DNA of 64,000 nucleotides. Origin: Erythroxylum novogranatense. Taxonomy: Eukaryota; Streptophyta; Magnoliopsida; Malpighiales; Erythroxylaceae. Numbering within the stretch: the stretch's first letter is position 1; each line of letters opens with the position of its first letter. The translations under genes were made by a program, and so were the position numbers. Where the stretch lies: the NCBI GenBank assembly GCA_029891385.1, contig CM057233.1, forward strand, positions 47,694,063 to 47,758,062, written 5' to 3'. The notes beneath the pieces were generated by a model. That model saw only the letters and a list, made by a program, of their open reading frames with translations, was not told where the DNA came from and did no database searches. This document shows positions 59,560 to 64,000 of the stretch, piece after piece.

Positions 59560-60644
59560 GTAAGTTTATCTTCTTCTTCTTGCTTTATTAGAGAAATAGG
59601 TTATGTTGAGGATGAAAGGATTAGAGAGAGAATGGGTGTTGTGTTAGAAGAAGAATATTTGAGAGAACCCATTTGATTTTTAGGTTTCTAAGCTAGGTTT
59701 TGGTTTTTCTAACCTAGGTGGACTATGGGTAGGTTGGGTTTGTGCTTGATTTATGTTGATTTCATTGGTTGTGATTTTTGAAGTTTTAGGGTTTTATTGA
59801 ATTGAAATTGAAAAGGAGAAATTGGTTGTTTTAGGAAATCAAGAAAACCCTATTCAAGAGCAAGAGGAAAGGCACCATTGAATTTGGATTTTCAAGCGAA
59901 ATAAGGTGGGTAATTTATTTATAGTTGTTGTGTAATGGGCAAAATGCCTTGTATGTGTATACTTGAATTTCCAAATTGTGAATTGCTATGATGTGGAAAA
60001 TGCATTGTGATGTGTTTATGTTATGTTATGCATTGAAAGATGTATGACATTTTGACAAGAATTGAATTGTGAGCAAGATTATGCCTTGTATGATGGCATT
60101 TTGATTATGTCATGCCTTGAAATTGTATCATGGCATTTTGATTAAATGGAAAGAAAAAAAAAGCATGAGAATATGAAATCATGAATGATTGATTTGAGCA
60201 TGAAAATTGATTATGTTTGGGCGAGAGAGGAACCGTTTTGTAATCACGTGCACGTCGATATAAAGCCTTCTCCCGGCTGCCTGCTTGTGGCTCATGAGAT
60301 CCAAAAAGTGGACTCGTCTCGTTCACGGTGTAAACTTCGGTTTCTCCGTTTTGTTTCACGGAACCCTCAAACCATTTGATTGTGCATTTACATTTTGACA
60401 TGCTATGTTATGATGCAAATTGTGTGTTGTGCTTGAATGTCAAAATTACATCAAACATATTTAATGTGATGATTTATTGATTTATGAGTTATGAATGTTG
60501 AACTTAAATTGATGGATCAAGATAAGATGTACATGCTTATATGGACATTCAAATATGTTTGATTGTGTGGCTCATCGCCAACATCTATAAATAGATTAGC
60601 TACTGAGCTGTGTAGCTCAACCCAATATTTTTCCCACTCCTCAG
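59560..60644 (+). other. Predicted LTR intron of A5
   Basis: Donor CAAG/GTAAGTTTA at 59560 directly after a 150-bp GA-rich leader; CTCAACCC at 60616, acceptor CACTCCTCAG/G ending at 60644. 1085 bp. Confidence 0.45.
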
Positions 60645-61489
60645 GTGCAGAACGGGAAGATTAGCAATCCTTGCAAGGCAATTGGACAACTTCGAGATAG
60701 TCAGCTTTTGTATTAAGCTAGTTCGAACACTTTTGTATAGCTTTTGAAGCATGCCAAACTTTGAGCATCTATTTGTATTTTTTTTAAAGTTTGTGATGTG
60801 TGAATTTTTATGTAATAAAGCTTGTTCTTATATTTACTTTGCTTAGTAATGAGATTGTGAATTTGAGGATTTCATTTTGTGTATGATTTTGTCAGTTTTA
60901 CAAATGAGTATGTTAGTAGTGAAAGTGGATTGTGTGTATGTATATGCTTCTTCATTGAGATTGCGAATTGTAGGTTGTCATAGAATAACATGTTAGAAAG
61001 GTTTTATGGGATGAATCATTTGAAGTGAGATTCAAGAGTTAATGAAAAGTAGTTAGTGGTGGAATTGATATGAATAGATATTGCATTTTGCAAGTTCAAA
61101 GGTATAGTAATTGTGAACCAACTTCAGTGGAAAACCTGGATTAAAATAGGCTGAATTGGTCAAAGTGATTTTCACAAAAGTTGTAGTTCATCTTTATAGC
61201 TTTCCAACGCTATAAAGTATGTGATTTTTGGACATCGAAATCGAAAGATACAATTGTTATAAATTATGATGTTGAATAGGATTTGTGTATGATGACAGCT
61301 ATGGTAAATGATAGGAAATGGTAGTTTGATGAACCAAATGAATTGAGATTTGAGAGTTTTATGAGATAATTTTGATGTTTGAGTTGTTATGAAGTGATTT
61401 TGCACTAGAAGAGTTGAATTTGGGAAGATTATGAGTGAATATGATGTTAGATTGGATGTAGGAAGCATTGGAGGGGCTTTGGAGGGGTT

Positions 61490-61650
61490 TGGGAAACCCC
61501 CATGTCCGTTTAATGGACTTTAGGTCCATTTAATGGACCTTTATGGGTCAAAAAGGACCCCTAGCATCGCCCATGTCCGTTTAACGAACCTTCTCAGGTG
61601 AGAAAGTGCACTTTGGCCCGACAATGTCCGTTAAATGGACATTCACGAGA
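61490..61650 (+). repeat. TGTCCGTTTAATGGAC cassette in A5
   Basis: The motif (A)TGTCCGTTTAATGGAC and its partial inverted copies (GGTCCATTTAATGGACC) recur at about 61502, 61530, 61572 and 61625. It sits between 182-bp-type modules, at the same relative place as the GC-rich cassettes of the other LTRs. Confidence 0.75.
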
Positions 61651-62479
61651 CAACTTCATGAAATCGTGATTTTTGATCACTTTAGAGGCCAAATCTCATT
61701 TTTAGATCTTCATGAAAGTTGTAGATTTCGATGTCGTCCTTCCAATGGTCTAAAAACTAAATCAATAATACGTTCTTATAAGAAGTTATGTCAATCGCGC
61801 CAAGTCATGTTCAGTTGGAATAAGAACATAAACATATTGGATTCTCTTGACCATAACTCCTTCGTCCGACCTCCAAATTGAGTGATTCTTGAAGCAATAG
61901 ATTCGTAAGACATGTATCTATCTTACCATGAAAATTGGAATCTTTTTGAGTTTTATTTAAAAATTGGATGGAGAGAAAGTGAGACGTCGGTTAAGAGAGC
62001 ATATTTAGGATATGAACACATGTTAGCTTTTAAAGCATATATTGAACTATAGAGCTCCGATTAAGATGGTTCTTGCTTCAAAACAAACTAGAGACTTAGA
62101 GCTTTGATTTCTTTGAAGAAAAAAATTGAAATTCTGATTTGAAGGTTTCCAAATTCTGTGCACAAATACGAGAAATGAGTTTGATTATGGTGATTGATTT
62201 GTATGGGCATGTCGTTGAACAAATTGTGAGGAAAAAATTTTGGGATGTTATCAGAATGAAGACGAACTGATGATGTCTAATGAGGGTTAATTGAAATAAC
62301 CCTATAGGGTGTTATGCTCCCATTTTGTGACTTCGGAATGATTGTTGGGCTTCGAAAACGGGGCCCAACAAAATCCTACTAACTTTGACATAATTATTAA
62401 CTCCAAAAATTAAATTTATCAAAACCTCATAATTCGTTTAAATCATGCTTAACTAAAGAAAAAAATCTAGGACCCAACA

Positions 62480-63682
62480 CCTAACCTGTTAGTATTTTTA
62501 TAGGTTGGTCGAATTAAGATTAGCTCCTCAAGCTTACCATAAATTTTGTCCACAAAAGTTGGCATCATTTATTGAAATCTTAGTGAGATCTTTAGATACC
62601 CCAGCTAAAAAAAATGTAGAAAACAAAGTTATCACCACCCTAAGAAAGAGCAATAGATGTAAGCAAAAGTAACCTTCTACAGGTATAAGCAATCTTTCTT
62701 ACAATGTCATTAGCATAATCAAAACTCTTAAAGTCATCGTGTTCTTAAACATATTAAGGTCTAAGTAGATAAAATTATGATGTTGTAAGAACAAGCAAGA
62801 TAATTGCTACGAATGTAGCAGAAAAATGAAAGGAACTAGACCCACTACCAATGATCAAAATCAAGAACTGTTGATTTAGTTATATTTTTAGTCTCATATT
62901 TAATGCATTTTATTTATTTCTTTGAGTTTCATCGATTTTAGAACTTAAGTTGTTCATATTTTATTTTTAGGTCTAATTAACTCACTAAAAGTAAAAAGGA
63001 AAGAATTCAGATAAGTTTGAAGCAATATAGAGTTGTTTTAATTGAGTTATGAAGTGTAAGATAGTGTATATGGTTGTGTAAGAAAGTTCGGGGGATGTTG
63101 AAGATTTATTATGGTATATACCTGTTTAGGTTGGTAATACACTAGTGTTGAATTGATAGAAGGCCATGTTGATAATACATACTTGTGTTTGTGAAGATGT
63201 TAGCTTGAAACCTTTACACACTAAATTTGATTTATATGGTCATCAACAGACCCATGTTGAGGCCCACGTATCTCTCTTTATCTAAATTCAAATTTGAAAA
63301 GATAAGATTGAGTTGTAGATGAAGAGGAGGTAGAAAATACATAAAAGAGAAATCCTATAATGGTTAAAGAGAAGAAGAAACAACCAAGGAAAGCCATTTG
63401 AAGTAGATTTTCATCAATGTATAGTGAATTTTTTAGAGATTTCAAGGATTCCAACCATTTCAAAGATTCTAGTTTTTTCTTTAATTTTTATGTTATATTT
63501 TCCATTATCATGAGCTAAAGACCTTTTGGTATCTATATTATATGAATCCTGGGATAGACCTTATAATGATTTTGATTTAATTTAATTTATTCTTTAATTT
63601 TATTGATATTAAAGTATGTGCTCTTCTTTATCCTTGAATTAAAATTGATTGCATATTATTTATGTATGATTTCATGAAATTG
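62480..63682 (+). other. Unassigned AT-rich DNA
   Basis: About 1.2 kb right of the A4 5' end, possibly the original target DNA or the interior of an element extending beyond the window. A 61-codon minus-strand open stretch (63278-63463) encodes a short hydrophobic segment (AFLGCFFFSLTIIGFLFYVF), but nothing else supports a gene. I see no repeats or motifs. Confidence 0.5.
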
Positions 63683-64000
63683 TGTTGGACCCCAATTATG
63701 GAGTTCAACTTCTTGCTCTGATACCACAACTATTCGACCCTGCTTCTGGAGCCCAACATTTGGAGTCATAAAACATGAGCAAACACATTTCTTCAACTTC
63801 AGGACGGATTTTGGGAAACCTCAAACTGGAATTATAATTTGAATTCTTTAGAACATCTGTTCCCCCGTTGTCTTAAGCTTCTAATGACACCAAATTCATT
63901 TAATTTAGTTCAGAAATCTGAGAGTTAGAGCCCAAATATTTTCAGACTGTTATTAAACTGAAATAGTACACTATACCCAAATTCCATCCAGAACTTGAAA
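63683..64000 (-). mobile_element. Possible edge of another minus-strand LTR element
   Basis: GCTCTGATACCA at 63715-63726 is the complement of the initiator-Met primer-binding site TGGTATCAGAGC. To its right the text (tctaatgacaccaaattcattt, ctgagagttagagcc) resembles the LTR modules seen elsewhere. TGTTGGACCCC at 63683 and GAGCCCAACA at 63749-63758 resemble family-A termini but do not bracket a normal element or show a target-site duplication. Confidence 0.4.

Larger units (their letters stand above)
47936..62370 (+). mobile_element. Family-A-like insertion A5, interrupted by element C
   Basis: TGTTGGACCCTAAAC...GGGGCCCAACA with target-site duplication AAATC (47931-47935 and 62371-62375). 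About 3.5 kb after removing C. Block order differs from A1-A3: a GA-rich leader with donor (59560) and acceptor (60644) comes first, then the CATGAAAGTTGTAG modules (about 61170, 61710), a TGTCCGTTTAATGGAC cassette (about 61500-61640) and the TCCGTCCGACCTCC motif (about 61860), then the end. It is a rearranged or distinct subfamily, or a fusion of two LTR pieces. Confidence 0.75.
42026..62479 (-). mobile_element. Inverted family-A LTR A4, truncated by G and split by A3 and A5
   Basis: Blocks 42026-42205, 46738-47935 and 62376-62479 (about 1.5 kb) join when A3 and A5 are removed. On the minus strand they read from TGTTGGGTCCTAG (62479) through a GA-rich leader (about 47640-47790), donor CAAG/GTAGGT (about 47470), the family-A 'ggctacac..ggaccattatg' region and the CTTACCCC..CATCTTCAG/G acceptor region (42179-42205). 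The 3' end is cut at 42026 by insertion of G. The bases right of its 5' end are CCTAA; the other duplication is not in the window. This is the oldest insertion in the right half. Confidence 0.75.

Noticed and set aside
63278..63463. Small hydrophobic minus-strand ORF (61 codons)
   Set aside because: A membrane-like segment is visible, but there is no promoter, homology or supporting context; left as unassigned.

Overview
This is plant nuclear DNA, almost certainly angiosperm, and consists essentially of nested LTR retrotransposons. Three things support this: AT-rich sequence with no intact host gene, LTRs beside initiator-Met-tRNA primer-binding sites and polypurine tracts, and the plant-specific lineages present (Tekay/Del-like chromovirus Ty3/gypsy and SIRE/Maximus-like Ty1/copia). 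I cannot name the species. I saw no rRNA, tRNA, CRISPR array or intact host gene.

Layout. (1) 1-4150: 3' end of a long LTR, a primer-binding site and a 3.65-kb non-coding internal domain ending in a polypurine tract. This is a LARD-like non-autonomous element, called E1 here. (2) 4151-22780: a long LTR of a second family, 'A' (TGTTGGACCC...CCCAACA). This copy, A1, is split by a 9.8-kb SIRE-like copia element (6354-16191, target-site duplication TTAAT) and by solo LTR A2 (17433-21473, TACAC/TGCAC). (3) 22781-42025: the 3' half of a decayed chromovirus gypsy element, G, with a 4.1-kb 3' LTR. G is split by a 431-bp mini solo LTR, D (23486-23916, GTATT), and by an 11.8-kb LARD on the minus strand (24293-36081, CATTG; two ~4.2-kb LTRs around 3.4 kb of non-coding DNA). 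(4) 42026-62479: an inverted A-type LTR, A4, which holds solo LTR A3 (42206-46732, GTAAG) and A-type insertion A5 (47936-62370, AAATC). A5 in turn holds a complete 10.9-kb minus-strand chromovirus, C (48164-59103, AAGAA), with gag, protease, RT, RNase H, integrase and a chromodomain-like tail. (5) 62480-64000: unassigned DNA, with a minus-strand primer-binding-site-like motif near the right edge.

Relative order of insertion follows from the nesting. A4 came before G, A3 and A5. A5 came before C. G came before the LARD, D and the A-type element represented by A1. A1 came before the copia element and A2. One junction breaks the nesting: A1 is the 3' LTR of E1's internal domain but is followed directly by mid-pol of G, with no target-site duplication and without the left half of G. 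This looks like a deletion by recombination between elements.

The most unusual signal is in the LTRs, which are very long (3.1-4.7 kb) and share an architecture across families that otherwise look different. They contain degenerate modules spaced about 182 bp apart, a family-specific GC-rich or hairpin-rich minisatellite cassette, a purine-rich leader ending in a consensus splice donor (G/GTAAG), and downstream a branch-point-like CTCAC, a pyrimidine tract and CAG/G. I read this as a predicted intron inside the LTR leader. The surviving coding regions of G and C are closed mainly by nonsense codons that fit C:G to T:A transitions (CAG/CAA to TAG/TAA, TGG to TAG/TGA, CGA to TGA), as expected from decay of methylated DNA.
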